Part shown: positions 45,853 through 54,409 of the stretch, in pieces
Layout: each line of letters begins with the position of its first letter
Position numbering within the stretch: the first letter of the stretch is position 1
Source: Lysinibacillus sp. G4S2
GTDB taxonomy: Bacteria; Bacillota; Bacilli; Bacillales_A; Planococcaceae
Direction of reading: 5' to 3'
Assembly: GCF_030348505.1 (NCBI RefSeq)
Contig: NZ_JAUCFJ010000002.1
Span: forward strand, 438,001-502,000
DNA length: 64,000 bases
Made by a program: the position numbers and the translations under genes
The notes under the pieces: model-generated
Told to the model about the DNA's origin: nothing
The model's database searches: none
Seen by the model: only the letters and a program-made list of their open reading frames with translations

Positions 45853-46884
45853 TTACCATTTCACTCGGTTTTCTTCTATGCTGCCTAGCATTTGCTTGAT
45901 TACAAGTGTTTCGCCATTGTCTAGTAATACGGTGCCGTCGTAGTAGCCAAACATTTGATGTACTTCAGATTTTACAAGACCGGCCTTAGTGACGGATACA
46001 CGCTCGAAAAACGGGGAGAAAGTTAATGAAACTTGGTTAGAGAATTTTGTTTTGATTTTCCATCGTTGCATTAAATCCTCTTGATTATAATTGAATAGTA
46101 CATCTTCATGTATTTTTGTCATTTTACCTTCAACAAAAACTGCATTTTCGGTCATTCCAGTTCCGTCTGTCCATTTACCACCTAAATTGAGTCCAATTCG
46201 TCTACCTCGAACTCGCTGTGAGGCCATTCCCCAATTCCATGTTGACTCACGCGGCCAAACACCACGGCTATATTCTAGTACAGAAAAGTTTTCTTCAGGT
46301 GAAAATGTAAAGCGACGAGTACCAATTGTTACAACTCCAGAAGTAGGAAGTATATGATGCTTGCCTGTAAATTGGAATGTTTTACGATTCCAAGGAATGA
46401 CTACATTCAATGACTCATCTGTAGGTGGATGCTGAATGACAAGCTTCGCACGTAAAACATCTCCATCGAAGTCTGGGATCGAAACTGATAAATGTGTTTC
46501 ATTTTGTAAATAAGTCATATCAATCATCATTTCACTATTTTTGAATGATACTGAATCTAGCACTTGCGTAGGCATTTTTAACTTTCCGCCCAATGGAACT
46601 GTAATTGTTTTTTCAAAATAACGCTGTGTTTCATATTCAAGGAAATAGACGAAGCAGACTGCGGCATAGTCTAGATGACTAACAGTTGCAGAGAAAATAA
46701 TCTCATCTCCGTAGACACACCAATAATTCCATTTCTTTTTGCGCAGGAGATGGCCACTTAAATTGCAGTTTATAAGGGGCTTACGTGCAAATCCGATGGC
46801 AGCTGGATTTAAATTACCTTTTTTATCGCATAAAAGAGTAGGCTGTATAATTTCTTTCTCAGCATGCTGCTTCACTTTCAACAT
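45853..46884 (-). CDS. DUF2804 family protein
   Basis: A 343-residue soluble protein of the DUF2804 family, function unknown. Marks are the N-terminal PTLLCDKKGNLNPAAIGFAR (a Cys-containing segment), NCNLSGHLLRKKKWNYWCVY, the central SRGVWPRESTWNWGMAS and RIGLNLGGKWTDGTGMTENA, the best conserved part of the family. It is beta-rich and has no signal peptide. ATG at 46884 follows a GGGATG site. Monocistronic, with the array on its 3' side and no visible hairpin terminator. Confidence 0.85.
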   Translation of the reverse strand: MLKVKQHAEKEIIQPTLLCDKKGNLNPAAIGFARKPLINCNLSGHLLRKKKWNYWCVYGDEIIFSATVSHLDYAAVCFVYFLEYETQRYFEKTITVPLGGKLKMPTQVLDSVSFKNSEMMIDMTYLQNETHLSVSIPDFDGDVLRAKLVIQHPPTDESLNVVIPWNRKTFQFTGKHHILPTSGVVTIGTRRFTFSPEENFSVLEYSRGVWPRESTWNWGMASQRVRGRRIGLNLGGKWTDGTGMTENAVFVEGKMTKIHEDVLFNYNQEDLMQRWKIKTKFSNQVSLTFSPFFERVSVTKAGLVKSEVHQMFGYYDGTVLLDNGETLVIKQMLGSIEENRVKW

Positions 46885-47058
46885 CCCTTCCAGTCATAAA
46901 ATAATAAATCTATATTTCTTTTACCCTTATTGTAGCAAAAACAATCTTAAAATTAAAAAGATACTACCAAAAAAGACCACATTCTACAGTTTTGCGCATA
47001 TGGACCTAACTAATAGAAGCACCTCTTTGTACATATGATGAACATAAGGAGGGGAAGT

Positions 47059-47553
47059 GTGGCAAAAATGTATAACAGACAGGCCGCTGTACAATATGCG
47101 AATTTGTGGTGGAACAGGCGTAATCCAGCATTTCCGAATTTTACTGTTGATTGTACGAACTATATTTCTCAATGCTTACTTGCTGGAGGAGCACCAATGC
47201 GAGGTGCTCCAAACAGAGGGAGAGGTTGGTGGCTTCAACATGGAAATTGGAGCTTTAGCTGGTCGGTGGCACATTCCCTTAGATGGTATTTGGAAGGCTC
47301 TACAACTGGGTTGAAGGGTAGGCGTGTAGAATCTGCTGAGGAATTAGATCTTGGCGATGTCATTTTTTATGATTTCCAAGGTGATGGAAGGATTGACCAT
47401 TCTGTAATTGTGACGAGTATTCAAAATGGTATTCCATACGTTAACGCACATACTTCAGATAGTATTAATCGATCATATTTTTATGAAGATTCAACGGCCT
47501 ATACGCCAAGCATGACTTATTATTTCATTCATATAGATGATAGTTTTGCTTAG
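47059..47553 (+). CDS. Amidase-domain (Amidase_6) protein, probable cysteine hydrolase
   Basis: A 164-residue protein that is essentially one Amidase_6 (CHAP-like NlpC/P60 superfamily) domain. The candidate catalytic Cys lies in VDCTNYISQCLLAGG near residue 35, the His in RIDHSVIVTS, and the N-terminal YNRQAAVQYANLWW is typical of the family. In Bacilli such domains are found in spore and sporulation-related or cell-wall proteins. I choose the GTG at 47059, six bases after AGGAGG; the upstream ATG at 47035 lies before the ribosome binding site. No signal peptide is seen, so it is probably cytosolic or forespore-made. Confidence 0.85.
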   Translation: MAKMYNRQAAVQYANLWWNRRNPAFPNFTVDCTNYISQCLLAGGAPMRGAPNRGRGWWLQHGNWSFSWSVAHSLRWYLEGSTTGLKGRRVESAEELDLGDVIFYDFQGDGRIDHSVIVTSIQNGIPYVNAHTSDSINRSYFYEDSTAYTPSMTYYFIHIDDSFA

Positions 47554-47613
47554 GAAGGGTAACAGTTTTAAAGATCATTGTTTTGTGATAATGTGAAAGG
47601 TAGAAGAAGATAT

Positions 47614-47635
47614 CAATTTCGCCTTGGCGTAATTT
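47614..47635. repeat. Dispersed 22-bp palindrome, copy 4
   Basis: Arms CAATTTCGCC and GGCGTAATT. It is the reverse complement of copy 3 at 23333-23354 in all but the last base. It lies 38 bases before the nitroreductase start. Confidence 0.65.
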
Positions 47636-47672
47636 CAATATGCTGTAATGTTATAGAAGGAGATAGAAGTAT

Positions 47673-48245
47673 ATGAGCGAACATTTTTTGTCTGTTAGGG
47701 ATGCGATTATAGAGCGTCGTTCTATTAAAAAATTTAATGGTCAGCCTGTAAATCGCGAAGATATGATGGCAATTATTGACGATGCGGTATGGGCACCGAA
47801 TCATGGTAATCGGGAGCCTTGGCGTTTAGTAGTTGCATGTGGTAAGGAGTTATCTACTCTTTATAATTTATTGCGTGATCTAGCTATACCGAAATGGCAG
47901 GAGCTTTCAGATGAAGATTTAGCGAAGCAAATGATGAAATTTACATTATCAGGTGGCTATGCTTTTGTGATCGTTCCAGAGGATGCGCGACAAAAAGAGC
48001 GTTTAGAAGATTACGCAGCGGCAAGTATTTTTATTCAAAACATCCAATTGCTAGCATGGGATAGAGGAATCGGCTCATGCTGGAAAACACCTGCTTTCTT
48101 AGATAACCCAAAATTCCGTGAAGCTTTAAAGGTTCAGCCGGGTGAGCGTGTTATCGCAATGCTGCAAGTTGGCTATTTTGATGAAGTACCAAAAGGGAAA
48201 GAACGTAAAAAATCAGCAGATATCGTCACGATTTTTGGAGAATAA
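47673..48245 (+). CDS. Nitroreductase-family FMN protein
   Basis: A 190-residue flavin oxidoreductase. RRSIKKFNGQPV near the start contacts FMN; APNHGNREPWRLVVA is the second FMN motif; ASIFIQNIQLLAWDRGIGSCW is the dimer-interface helix; and the GERVIAMLQVGYFDE strand closes the fold. Such enzymes use NAD(P)H to reduce nitro compounds, quinones or enones; the natural substrate is unknown. ATG at 47673 follows AGAAGGAGA. A strong terminator begins seven bases after the stop codon. Confidence 0.9.
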   Translation: MSEHFLSVRDAIIERRSIKKFNGQPVNREDMMAIIDDAVWAPNHGNREPWRLVVACGKELSTLYNLLRDLAIPKWQELSDEDLAKQMMKFTLSGGYAFVIVPEDARQKERLEDYAAASIFIQNIQLLAWDRGIGSCWKTPAFLDNPKFREALKVQPGERVIAMLQVGYFDEVPKGKERKKSADIVTIFGE

Positions 48246-48252
48246 TATAGCA

Positions 48253-48290
48253 AAATCCCCTCGTTTGAAATAGACGAGGGGATTTATTTA
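48253..48290 (+). terminator. Terminator of the nitroreductase gene
   Basis: Arms AAATCCCCTCGT and ACGAGGGGATTT, 9-base loop, T-rich tail. Confidence 0.92.
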
Positions 48291-48336
48291 ACTTCTTTCA
48301 TCAGAAGTCTCCCACCTCTTATAGGTGGTGAGATGA

Positions 48337-48393
48337 ATGCGGATCTAAGCTACTTTTCAGCGGGTGTCCAAACACTTGATGAAAGACGTTAGG
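48337..48393 (+). repeat. AGCGGGTGTC-block dispersed repeat, copy 2
   Basis: GCTACTTTTCAGCGGGTGTC then CAAACACTTGATGAAAGACG matches 22861-22905 in the EamA pseudogene at about four in five positions. Just upstream, CCCACCTCTTATAGGTGGTG (48309-48328) is a further palindrome of the same repeat neighbourhood. Confidence 0.6.
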
Positions 48394-48396
48394 ATT

Positions 48397-49779
48397 TTAT
48401 TTTTGTAATTCAGCAACTTCAAATAAATAATCGCTTAAAACGCGTAGTCCTTTATCGAAGTTTTCTAAATGGAAGTGTTCATTTGGTGCATGGAAGTTTT
48501 CACTTGATAATCCGAAGCCCATTAAAACAACTGGCAATCCTAAAATTTCATCAAAGGCAGCTACGATAGGGATTGATCCACCTCCGCGTGTGTAAGCAGT
48601 TGGGACATTATATACTTTTTCGTACGAGCGACCAGCAGCTTGGATAAGTGGATGATCAAATGGTGTTAAGAATGGACGACCTTTATCGAATTCAGAGATT
48701 GTCACTTCAACACCAGCTGGCTTATGTTTTTCAATATGTGCTTTTAAAAGTGCTACAATTTCATCAGGCTCTTGATTTGGAACAAGACGGCATGTGATTT
48801 TTGCGCCAGCCTCAGCAGGAAGAACCGTTTTAATGCCTTCGCCAGAGAAGCCACCAAACACACCATTAACCTCTAATGTTGGGCGTGCCCAAGTGCGTTC
48901 TAAATAGGAATAGCCAGCTTCACCGAATAATTCCTTCACACCAACTTCTTCTTTCACTGATTCTTCATCAAAACCAAGAGCGCGGTAAGCTTCGCGTTCC
49001 TCTTCAGATAATGGTAAAACTTTGTCGTAGAAGCCCTCTACTTGAATTGTGCCATGTTCATCACGGAAAGAGGCTAAAATGTCAGCTAATGCATGAATAG
49101 AATTTTGGACACCGCCACCGTAAAGACCAGAGTGAAGGTCACCTTTTGCGCCACGAACATCAATTTGAATACCCGTTAAGCCACGTAATCCATAACATAC
49201 AGCAGGCTTACCAGGACCGTATAGACCTGTATCAGAAATCAAAATTAAATCTGCAGCTAATTTCGCTTTATGTTCTTCAACATAGGCAGGAAGGTTAGGG
49301 CTGCCAATCTCTTCTTCACCTTCATAGATGAATTTCACGTTTACTGGTAATGTGCCAGTTGTTGCAAATAAGGCTTCAATCATTTTCAAGTGCATAAACA
49401 CTTGTCCTTTATCGTCACTAGCACCACGAGCAAACAATTTGTTATCACGAATTGTAGGGTTGAATGGCTCTGTTTCCCATAAATTTAATGGATCAACAGG
49501 CTGTACATCATAATGACCATAAAACAGAATAGTTGGTTTGCCCTCTGCATGTAACCAATCAGCATAAACAACAGGGTGACCTGCAGTTTGAGTAATAGAG
49601 ATATTCTCAAGATTTAATTTTTTAAAAGCGTTCGCTAGCCACTCAGCAGCACTTTGTATATCCCCTTTATGCTCAGATAAAGAACTAATACTTGGAATAC
49701 GTAAAAATTCGTTTAATTCATTTAAGTGTGTCTCGCGATGTTCTGTGAAATACGCATCTAATTGCTGTATATTTGTCAT
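48397..49779 (-). CDS. M20-family dipeptidase
   Basis: A 460-residue di-zinc metallopeptidase. Metal ligands and catalytic residues are in order: His and Asp of FYGHYDVQPVDP, Asp of RGASDDKGQ, the Glu pair of YEGEEEIGS, Asp of LILISDTG, and the late His in SENFHAPNEHF. The dimerisation (lid) domain occupies ~200-310. It probably hydrolyses dipeptides in the cytosol. ATG at 49779 follows GAGGGATG, and a TATACT -10 box lies near 49820 on the minus strand. The phage-type element begins just beyond its promoter. Confidence 0.9.
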   Translation of the reverse strand: MTNIQQLDAYFTEHRETHLNELNEFLRIPSISSLSEHKGDIQSAAEWLANAFKKLNLENISITQTAGHPVVYADWLHAEGKPTILFYGHYDVQPVDPLNLWETEPFNPTIRDNKLFARGASDDKGQVFMHLKMIEALFATTGTLPVNVKFIYEGEEEIGSPNLPAYVEEHKAKLAADLILISDTGLYGPGKPAVCYGLRGLTGIQIDVRGAKGDLHSGLYGGGVQNSIHALADILASFRDEHGTIQVEGFYDKVLPLSEEEREAYRALGFDEESVKEEVGVKELFGEAGYSYLERTWARPTLEVNGVFGGFSGEGIKTVLPAEAGAKITCRLVPNQEPDEIVALLKAHIEKHKPAGVEVTISEFDKGRPFLTPFDHPLIQAAGRSYEKVYNVPTAYTRGGGSIPIVAAFDEILGLPVVLMGFGLSSENFHAPNEHFHLENFDKGLRVLSDYLFEVAELQK

Positions 49780-49874
49780 CTAGCATCCCTCGTTTCAAAT
49801 ATTTCGATAATAGAAATAGTATAGCATAATGTGGTTGGGGAATCCTTTAATAGCAATGATTTCAGTCACATTCG

Positions 49875-51092
49875 TTATTGATTAGCCCCAGTTTTAGCCC
49901 CACTAGCCTGTAAAGTTTGGCTAAATAACGAAACAGATTCTGCTTCTAATTCCTTTAGAACATGACCGTATACATCCATAATCATTTTAGGTGTATTACC
50001 TAATCTCTCAGCTATAACTTTCACATTGAGCCCACGATTTAACAAGATGGTGCAATGTGTATGCCTTAAACCATGTATCGTTGTTTTTGGCAATCCAGTC
50101 CGTTCTAAAATTTTTTTGAATGCATAAATAGGACTTGTCGGAGCAATCGGATCCGCAGCATGTTCAAATATGAAGACAAATGAATCATCTTTTGATAAGT
50201 CCTCTTGTAATTTACGGCCATTTTTAAATAACGCTATTTTACACCACTTTAAATAAGTTTCGAGTTGCTTCATAATCGCTTCATCCACTAAAATAGTTCT
50301 ATAGCTATTCGTTGTTTTTGGTGTGTGGATGCCAATAACATCCCTAGTACGTTCAATAGTAATAGTGTTGTTTTGAAAGTCGATATTCTTCCACTGCAAT
50401 CCTAATGCTTCGCCACGGCGGATACCTGTATAAGCGATCGTTAGGAAAAAAGTGTAGTGGGTAATATTTTCATGCTGTTTGGCATTCTCTAAAAAAGTGA
50501 CCAACTCAGTAGGAGTAAGGAAGTTAGCAGCTTCCTTTTTCTTTTGGCTCTCTGTCGGAATTGTTACTTTCGTGAAGCGGTTACGATTGAGTATTTCTTC
50601 TTCAACTGCAGCATTAACAGCAATTTTAAAAATGGTATGCCATGCCCGTATTGTACTAGCCTGGTATTCGCCAACAAGTGCATTGATAAATATTCTTTGA
50701 TATGTTTGCTTGTCTAATTTTTGCAGCTTGTAATGGCCGAGTAGAGGTTTTAAGTGAACACGTACAATGATTTCTCGTTGAACCTGTGTCCCTTTTTTCC
50801 ATTTACCTTTATTCGTTTCATACCAAGTGTCTAGCCATTCACCAACAGTCATTTGGTCATTTTCTACATACCTTTTTTCACCACGCAGCGTTGCAGCCTT
50901 CACTTCCAACAGGGCTTTCAATGCTGCTTTTTCTGTTTTAAAACCACTTTTCTTCTTTTCTCTCCGCTTCCCAGCAGCATCATAATATTTATGTCGAAAC
51001 ATCCATAGTTTTTCTTTATTCGCATTGAAATAGTGATATATTTCAGGTTCTTTTGCTGATTTATATAACTTCACCTTGTCCATTCCTTTCAT
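49875..51092 (-). CDS. int: Tyrosine recombinase (phage-type integrase)
   Basis: A 405-residue integrase that inserts and excises the element. It has an N-terminal arm-binding/AP2-like part (~15-65), a SAM-like core-binding domain (~75-165) and a catalytic domain (~185-390). Catalytic residues: Arg in YTGIRRGEAL, Lys in PKTTNSYRTI, His-x-x-Arg in IHGLRHTH and the nucleophile Tyr in MDVYGHV. The usual second His (LGH) is Asn here (RLGNTPKMI), a tolerated but notable change. Start either ATG 51092 or, with better AAAGGA spacing, ATG 51083. It lies at the element edge as expected. Confidence 0.92.
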   Translation of the reverse strand: MKGMDKVKLYKSAKEPEIYHYFNANKEKLWMFRHKYYDAAGKRREKKKSGFKTEKAALKALLEVKAATLRGEKRYVENDQMTVGEWLDTWYETNKGKWKKGTQVQREIIVRVHLKPLLGHYKLQKLDKQTYQRIFINALVGEYQASTIRAWHTIFKIAVNAAVEEEILNRNRFTKVTIPTESQKKKEAANFLTPTELVTFLENAKQHENITHYTFFLTIAYTGIRRGEALGLQWKNIDFQNNTITIERTRDVIGIHTPKTTNSYRTILVDEAIMKQLETYLKWCKIALFKNGRKLQEDLSKDDSFVFIFEHAADPIAPTSPIYAFKKILERTGLPKTTIHGLRHTHCTILLNRGLNVKVIAERLGNTPKMIMDVYGHVLKELEAESVSLFSQTLQASGAKTGANQ

Positions 51093-51093
51093 G

Positions 51094-51109
51094 CTTGGCG
51101 GCGTGTGTA
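51094..51109. repeat. 16-bp direct repeat, copy 1 (beside int)
   Basis: CTTGGCGGCGTGTGTA is identical to 52612-52627, and both are followed a few bases later by TAGGTGA. It lies just upstream of int on the opposite strand. Confidence 0.7.
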
Positions 51110-51129
51110 CAGGAATAGGTGAGTTTTAT

Positions 51130-52008
51130 TTAATCTTGATACTCGAATTCGTCTTTCATTTCTTCTATTTTTGTCAGTATTTTTTGTTTGTCAGTTGGCG
51201 ATAATTTTCGTCCTCCGTAGTTAATTTGAACGTCTGGTAAGTTTAATAAATACTGAAGATCAGGGGAATCACGCCATGAATTTGACATGGCATGTAATTG
51301 CATCAGTTGATTTATCTCATTAGCAAAGATATATGCATCATAAATTCTTTTAGCAGAGTCTACTTCTAGTATAGAACCATTACTTAACTCTTTATTCAAT
51401 TCATAGAATTCTTCAAAAATCATTGAAGAGAATTTTTTTACACTACTATGCTGAAGTGACCTTAACTGAATTAGTATATTGTTTAAAATATTTTGTTCGA
51501 ACAGATTGTTTCCTTTACCAGCTAACAAATATAAATAAGCAAAAGTAACATCTAGAGCCTTAGCAAGTTCCATAAGTTGAACATTGGTAAGTAGAATTTC
51601 CACACCGTTTTCTATTTGTTCAAGTGTAGTTTGTGGAATATTTGTCTCTTTAGATATATCAGATAATGTAATATGCAGTTGGTTACCGCTAACATCGTAC
51701 ATATCTTCTCTAACCTCTCGTATAGCTTCTCCTAGTGTAGGTATCTTGGGTGGTTTTAATAGATTTTCTAGAAGCATTTCTTTCCACTCATCTATATATT
51801 TGGCACCAATTAATAACTCCCCAAGTGGGATGTCTAAGATGCTGCCTAATGTCTTCAAGGTATCTATTTTTGGTATTTTAAGATTGTTTTCGATTTTAGA
51901 GAGATATCCTTGAGTTATTTCAGCTTTGTCGGCTAGTTCAATCATTGTCATATCTTTCTTTTTTCTGGCCTCTTTGATTGTTTCGCCAAGATTAACCTCA
52001 ATGAACAT
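51130..52008 (-). CDS. XRE-family repressor with two HTH domains
   Basis: A 292-residue phage-type repressor. The first HTH (residues ~8-62: MTMIELADKAEITQGYLSKIE) is canonical; a second XRE-like HTH follows at ~90-150 (LSDISKETNIPQTTLEQIENG). The C-terminal ~140 residues are helical, with no peptidase (LexA-like) motif that I can see. Induction is therefore more likely by protein antagonist or proteolysis by another factor than by self-cleavage. The ATG at 52008 has GAGGTG six bases upstream. Divergent from the excisionase gene; it should bind the AATATTC operators between them. Confidence 0.85.
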   Translation of the reverse strand: MFIEVNLGETIKEARKKKDMTMIELADKAEITQGYLSKIENNLKIPKIDTLKTLGSILDIPLGELLIGAKYIDEWKEMLLENLLKPPKIPTLGEAIREVREDMYDVSGNQLHITLSDISKETNIPQTTLEQIENGVEILLTNVQLMELAKALDVTFAYLYLLAGKGNNLFEQNILNNILIQLRSLQHSSVKKFSSMIFEEFYELNKELSNGSILEVDSAKRIYDAYIFANEINQLMQLHAMSNSWRDSPDLQYLLNLPDVQINYGGRKLSPTDKQKILTKIEEMKDEFEYQD

Positions 52009-52044
52009 TGTTTTCACCTCTTCTTTATAACCTTAATATACAAT

Positions 52045-52130
52045 AATATTCCCAAAATGAATATAAAATATTGCATCTATTTATAAAATACTATAATATT
52101 CATATCAGGAATATTCCTAAAATGAATATT
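52045..52130. promoter_or_regulatory. Three-operator lysogeny-type switch region
   Basis: Three 21-bp sites AATATTC-N7-GAATATT: O1 52045-52065 (last base differs), O2 52095-52115 and O3 52110-52130. O2 and O3 overlap by six bases so that one GAATATTC is shared. O1 lies on the repressor side, O2/O3 on the excisionase side, next to a TATAAT at 52092-52097. The N7 of O1 and O3 is nearly the same (CCAAAAT, CTAAAAT). Confidence 0.85.
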
Positions 52131-52144
52131 TGGAGGTGTTATGC

Positions 52145-52315
52145 ATGGATAAACTCGTTTTAACAGTTCCTGAAGTAGCGAAAGTACTTGATTTAAGTAC
52201 CGCAACCGTTTATGTAATGGTCCGCAATAATGAAATACCTTATAAAAAATTACGCGGCAAAATTGTTTTTCACCGTGAAACAATCGAAAAATGGCTAGCT
52301 ACACCAACAGCATAG
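52145..52315 (+). CDS. Excisionase-like small HTH protein
   Basis: A 56-residue MerR-like HTH protein of the excisionase/DNA-binding family (HTH_17): LTVPEVAKVLDLSTATVYVM is the helix-turn-helix and KIVFHRETIEKWL the wing and last helix. It probably bends DNA at the attachment site to direct excision, or acts as the Cro-like first rightward gene. The ATG at 52145 is six bases after GGAGGTG, just right of operator O3. First gene of the rightward operon. Confidence 0.85.
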   Translation: MDKLVLTVPEVAKVLDLSTATVYVMVRNNEIPYKKLRGKIVFHRETIEKWLATPTA

Positions 52316-52331
52316 TAAAGGGGGCTATGAG

Positions 52332-52601
52332 ATGTTACCTGCGAATATAGAATTACAACTCGATAAACAAGCCATTCGACAATACATCGAAAAGCGGCTT
52401 GATGAAGAAGTTAGAGAGTCTTTATGGTTTATTGATCTCAAGAAAATGGCGGATTTAACCAATATGTCACCACGCTTTTTAGAAAGTGACATTGTATGTG
52501 ATGTTCGTATGCGAGCAATTGAAATAAAAAAAGCAAGAAAAAGATGGTGGCCAGCAAGGCAAGCATTTGAAGTTATAAGTGAAATTACGAGTGAATGGTG
52601 A
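52332..52601 (+). CDS. DUF771 family phage protein
   Basis: An 89-residue helical protein of the DUF771 family found in phages and integrative elements of Firmicutes. Marks: WFIDLKKMADLTNMSPRFLE and the RWWPARQAFEVISEI C-terminus. The fold and sequence suggest a helix-turn-helix-like DNA-binding protein, but the role is unknown. ATG at 52332 has AAAGGGGGC upstream; 16 bases after the excisionase gene. Confidence 0.8.
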   Translation: MLPANIELQLDKQAIRQYIEKRLDEEVRESLWFIDLKKMADLTNMSPRFLESDIVCDVRMRAIEIKKARKRWWPARQAFEVISEITSEW

Positions 52602-52611
52602 AACCACACAA

Positions 52612-52627
52612 CTTGGCGGCGTGTGTA
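52612..52627. repeat. 16-bp direct repeat, copy 2
   Basis: CTTGGCGGCGTGTGTA, identical to 51094-51109 in the same orientation, in the leader of the winged-helix gene. Confidence 0.7.
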
Positions 52628-52658
52628 TGGAGTAGGTGAAAGAACGGAGGCAAAGAGA

Positions 52659-52976
52659 ATGTATGAAAATCTAACAAATGACGAATTACGTATCTATCGT
52701 ATTTTAGAAGGGTTGGGAGATTCAGAGAGTTTAACAGGTTCAGAAATTATGGAGCGATTGATGATTAAAGAGCGACGTTATTTTCATCAGCTTATTTTTA
52801 ATTTGCGCTCGAAAGGTATGCCAGTAGTGAGCATTAAGAATGGTAATCATTCGGGTTATTGGTTAGCCAGAAATAAGGATGACCTCACAGCATATTTGCA
52901 TGACAAAGAGCTTTATATTGCTACACATAGGAAGATTATTGAAGCCATGAGAGGTGCGGCAGAATCGATTTTTTAA
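52659..52976 (+). CDS. Small winged-helix-like phage protein
   Basis: A 105-residue protein with a predicted HTH/winged fold: ELRIYRILEGLG, LTGSEIMERLMIKERRYFHQ as the HTH and MPVVSIKNGNHSGYWLARN as the wing. The later HDKELYIATHRKIIEAMRGA helix resembles small phage DNA-metabolism regulators. The ATG at 52659 has CGGAGG ten bases upstream; the earlier in-frame ATG at 52623 has none. No named family recognised. Confidence 0.65.
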   Translation: MYENLTNDELRIYRILEGLGDSESLTGSEIMERLMIKERRYFHQLIFNLRSKGMPVVSIKNGNHSGYWLARNKDDLTAYLHDKELYIATHRKIIEAMRGAAESIF

Positions 52977-53044
52977 TCTCAATAATATTAACGAGGGTAG
53001 GAGTTGTGTTTTAAGACAGCTTCTAAGAATCGAGGTGATTGAAT

Positions 53045-54031
53045 TTGAACAACAGAGAATTCGTTAAACAACTTATTACAGAAAGTATAGAGGATGAAAA
53101 TTATTACTTCACTGTCAATCGAATTTTTAATAGATTTATGGATTCATTGGATGGTGGTGTGTTTTTATCACAGCTAGTTTATTGGTCAGATCATGCTAAG
53201 CGTTCGGACGGTTTCTTTTATAAAACAGCCAAAGAATGGCATGACGAAATTCATATCAGTAAACACCAAATTGATAAGCATACTAAGAAGTTAAGTGAAT
53301 TAGGTATCGTCGAAACAAAGAAAATAAAGGCGAATGGTAGCCCAACAATTCATTACAAACTGGATATAGACCATCTGACCCTTTGCCTTACTTCCTTTTT
53401 TAAAAAATTAGAAATGGAAATCGAAAATGTTGAAAATGGAAATTCAAATAATTCGATTTCCAATATTAAAAATTCTGAAATGGAAATTCAAAAATTTAAA
53501 AATGGAAATCAAAATAATCAAAAATCCATTTTAAAAATTTCTGAAAACGAAATCAAAAATATTGAAAATGGAAATTTAAATAATTCGATTTCTTTAACAA
53601 AGATTACTACAGAGAATACACAAGAGAATACAACAGAGATTACTACTAATGAATACAACAAAGATTATCATCAAGAGATTTTGACTGAGAAAACGACAGA
53701 CGACTACTCTTTTAACGCCTCTAGTTTATCTAATAGCGTAGATAGAGAAAAAGAAGAAAAGAAAAAAGAAAAAACAGTCGTCGGTCGGTCTCTTTCTAGA
53801 AATGAGCAAATTGTAAGTATTGAAAAAGCAATAAAATTCACATTCGATAATGTTGACGAGCAAGTCTATAAAGAAATACCTGGATGGCTTTTATATTCTG
53901 ATTACGATTCAATCATGACAGTTTTACAAGAGACAGCACAGCTTGAGGAAATTCCTAATAAGCTTAGTAGCCATATATTGAACATGTTGATTGAGAGGAA
54001 AAAGCAAGGTCCTACAGCAATGAGTGGGTAA
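53045..54031 (+). CDS. Replication-initiator-like protein with winged-helix N-terminus
   Basis: A 328-residue protein. Residues ~15-115 form a winged-helix domain (SQLVYWSDHAKRSDGFF, EWHDEIHISKHQIDKHTKKL) of the type seen in phage replisome organisers and DnaD-like initiators. Residues ~120-190 are a low-complexity stretch with a roughly 30-residue N/K/E-rich repeat (MEIENVENGNSNNSISNIKN). The C-terminus (~215-325) has a short helical domain. It probably recruits the helicase loader to the element origin. The TTG at 53045 is eight bases after GAGGTG. The repeated part may vary in length. Confidence 0.7.
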   Translation: MNNREFVKQLITESIEDENYYFTVNRIFNRFMDSLDGGVFLSQLVYWSDHAKRSDGFFYKTAKEWHDEIHISKHQIDKHTKKLSELGIVETKKIKANGSPTIHYKLDIDHLTLCLTSFFKKLEMEIENVENGNSNNSISNIKNSEMEIQKFKNGNQNNQKSILKISENEIKNIENGNLNNSISLTKITTENTQENTTEITTNEYNKDYHQEILTEKTTDDYSFNASSLSNSVDREKEEKKKEKTVVGRSLSRNEQIVSIEKAIKFTFDNVDEQVYKEIPGWLLYSDYDSIMTVLQETAQLEEIPNKLSSHILNMLIERKKQGPTAMSG

Positions 54032-54157
54032 AGTAGGTTGAAAAATGTATAGCAAACTCGTAGAAGTGTTTTAGCATTAAATTTGATAAGCAATAAGGAT
54101 GAGAGTTAAAAACGCTTCTAAGGCTATCTAAACGATTTTAGAAAGGGTGGAAGGAAC

Positions 54158-54409
54158 ATGGGGGACATAATAAATTTTCCTAATTTAGATAACTTATTTA
54201 TTGAAATTGAACGTACAGAGGCTTTTATACAGACTGCAAATGAATTAAGCACATTCTTAAAAGCCTTACCTTTGAACAACGTTGATAACGATACATTAGT
54301 GGAGTTAATGGTGAAACATGTAAAGGAAGCAGAACAGGGGGCTTTTTTACAAGGTTTTAGTATGGGGTATGAATTTAGCGAATATCAAGGGAATGAAGGT
54401 AATCTATAG
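54158..54409 (+). CDS. Small conserved-type hypothetical protein
   Basis: An 83-residue acidic helical protein (MGDIINFPNLDNLFIEIERT). ATG at 54158 with GGGTGGAAGGA upstream; the TAG at its end abuts the ATG of the next gene, so the two are translationally coupled. No family recognised; the coupling suggests it works with the ERCC4 nuclease that follows. Confidence 0.65.
   Translation: MGDIINFPNLDNLFIEIERTEAFIQTANELSTFLKALPLNNVDNDTLVELMVKHVKEAEQGAFLQGFSMGYEFSEYQGNEGNL

Noticed and set aside
49780..49874. Attachment site of the element
   Set aside because: It should be here by position of int, but I found no matching core sequence at the other side, so no site is called.
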